Source of the DNA: Neopusillimonas maritima
GTDB taxonomy: Bacteria; Pseudomonadota; Gammaproteobacteria; Burkholderiales; Burkholderiaceae_B
Direction: 5' to 3'
Length of the DNA stretch: 64,000 bases
Assembly: GCF_003576595.1 (NCBI RefSeq)
Contig: NZ_NQOU01000002.1
Span: 186,001-250,000, forward strand
The notes under the pieces were generated by a model that was not told the DNA's origin, ran no database searches, and worked only from the letters and a program-made list of their open reading frames with translations. Each line of letters begins with the position of its first letter. Position 1 is the stretch's first letter. The translations under genes were made by a program, and so were the position numbers. This document shows positions 63,217-64,000 of the stretch, one piece after another.

Positions 63217-64000
63217 ATGTCCACTTTCTCAATATCTCGACTTTTACGCGGTCTGGTTCTTGGTGTCGCTGCCACCGTATCACTCCCTGCCTTGTCAGAG
63301 GAAATAACGCTTAAATACGCTTTCTTTGCGCCGGCAGGCACTTTCCCCGGCAAACAGATGACGCATTGGGCCGAAGAGGTTAACAAACGCACCAACGGCA
63401 AAGTCAAAGTTGAAACATTCCCAGGTGGCAGCCTATTGGGAGCGCGTGAAATGTGGGACGGCGTGACCATGGGGGTAACCGATATCGGCTTGTCCGCGCC
63501 TTCCTATGATCCGGGCCGCTTTCCGCTCACCTCCGGCATGGCGCTTCCCCTAGGCTTTGAAAACGCCACAGAGGCCAGCCGTGTTCTATGGGAAGTCACT
63601 AACGAGTTTCAACCCAAAGAGTTCGAAAACTTTAAAGTACTTGCGATGTTTACGTCGGAACCAGGGCATATTCAATCGAAGGAGCCAGTGCGCAACCTCG
63701 AAGACCTTGCCAACATGCGATTACGTGCAACGGGTAGCGGTGTGCCGGTTATCGAGGCCCTGGGTGGCTCTGCTGTCGGCATGAGCATGCCCGACGTTCC
63801 CCAGGCCGTTCAAACGGGTGTCATCGACGGCACAATGACCTCAAGGGAAGTCCTTCGTGATTTCCGTTTGGCGGAAAACTTGAAGTACGTCACCGAGTAC
63901 CCCATGGTTGTGTCCACTTTCGCGGCCGTCATGGATAAGAAAAAATGGGACGCCCTGCCCGACGATGTTAAGAAAGTGCTCAATGAACTGGGCGACGAAA
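63217..64000 (+). CDS. dctP: TRAP transporter solute-binding protein (DctP), partial at window end
   Basis: First 261 residues of a periplasmic binding protein; the frame is open to the end of the window. Signal peptide MSTFSISRLLRGLVLGVAA with cleavage near ALSEE. DctP features include TFPGGSLLGAREMWDGVTMG, NMRLRATGSG with the carboxylate-binding Arg, and GVIDGTMTSREV. The ATG at 63217 has GAGG 8-11 bases upstream. It is a separate TRAP system from the one at 25688; its permease genes would lie beyond the window. Confidence 0.9.
   Translation, partial: MSTFSISRLLRGLVLGVAATVSLPALSEEITLKYAFFAPAGTFPGKQMTHWAEEVNKRTNGKVKVETFPGGSLLGAREMWDGVTMGVTDIGLSAPSYDPGRFPLTSGMALPLGFENATEASRVLWEVTNEFQPKEFENFKVLAMFTSEPGHIQSKEPVRNLEDLANMRLRATGSGVPVIEALGGSAVGMSMPDVPQAVQTGVIDGTMTSREVLRDFRLAENLKYVTEYPMVVSTFAAVMDKKKWDALPDDVKKVLNELGDE

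Noticed and set aside
1-64000. CRISPR arrays, tRNA/rRNA genes, insertion sequences
   Set aside because: I saw no regularly spaced repeats, no tRNA-like cloverleaf with CCA end, and no transposase frame; a covariance search (tRNAscan-type) would settle the RNA question.

Overview
The window reads as chromosome from a betaproteobacterium, most likely of the Alcaligenaceae/Burkholderiales type. This is inferred from the protein style, from many Liv-type ABC and TRAP transporters for organic acids, and from scattered aromatic-degradation genes. It was not tested by database search. There are about 59 supported protein genes, no rRNA or tRNA, and no recognisable insertion sequence, prophage or CRISPR array. 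Coding density is high and many gene pairs overlap by a few bases.

Layout. 30-4116: glutamate decarboxylase and a periplasmic-sensor c-di-GMP phosphodiesterase. 4103-12774: a minus-strand run with an AaeXAB-like aromatic acid efflux pump plus outer-membrane channel, a Tat-type amidohydrolase, a Tat-type aldo/keto reductase and a carrier protein. 12857-20242: a lower-GC aromatic uptake and catabolism island (LivKHMGF, a VanA-like Rieske oxygenase, a PcaD-like hydrolase) with a divergent GntR regulator and two identical palindromic operators. 20425-23769: MgtC-like, MOSC, fasciclin and MetE-C-like genes. 23908-29338: YtcJ-type amidohydrolase, a TRAP transporter with its own promoter, and an atypical SDR. 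29394-32251: secreted esterase, glycine-zipper lipoprotein with an EF-hand protein, and an SBF carrier. 32257-40914: a second Liv transporter with a flavin monooxygenase, RidA, DUF1028 and M20 deacylase. 41158-54080: LysR regulator plus a full nitrate-assimilation regulon. 54331-57934: a two-component ring-hydroxylating dioxygenase, a dehydrogenase, an isochorismatase-like protein and an AraC regulator. 58952-64000: MscS channel, acylphosphatase, N-terminal-Cys hydrolase and the start of another TRAP binding protein.

The most informative region is nitrate assimilation. A NIT-ANTAR antiterminator (NasR-like) lies before nirB-nirD-cobA-cysG-like. Across from it, on the other strand, are a narK transporter and a single 1371-residue nitrate reductase fused to a CysJ-like flavoprotein. 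Both transcription units have the same three-part control region: GCAC-N7-GTGC sites fitting NtrC, a -24/-12 sigma-54 promoter with GG-N10-GC spacing, and an intrinsic terminator in the untranslated leader just before the first gene. This predicts double control, by nitrogen limitation (NtrC/sigma-54) and by nitrate (NasR antitermination), on both operons.

Other points of interest are a truncated CysG with a decayed methyltransferase half, an isochorismatase-fold protein lacking all three catalytic residues, an SDR lacking YxxxK, two Rieske oxygenases with no reductase nearby, and an unassigned FMO/RidA/DUF1028/M20/Liv catabolic cluster. Start codons were adjusted in many genes by ribosome-binding sites and overlaps, and the reason is given in each entry.
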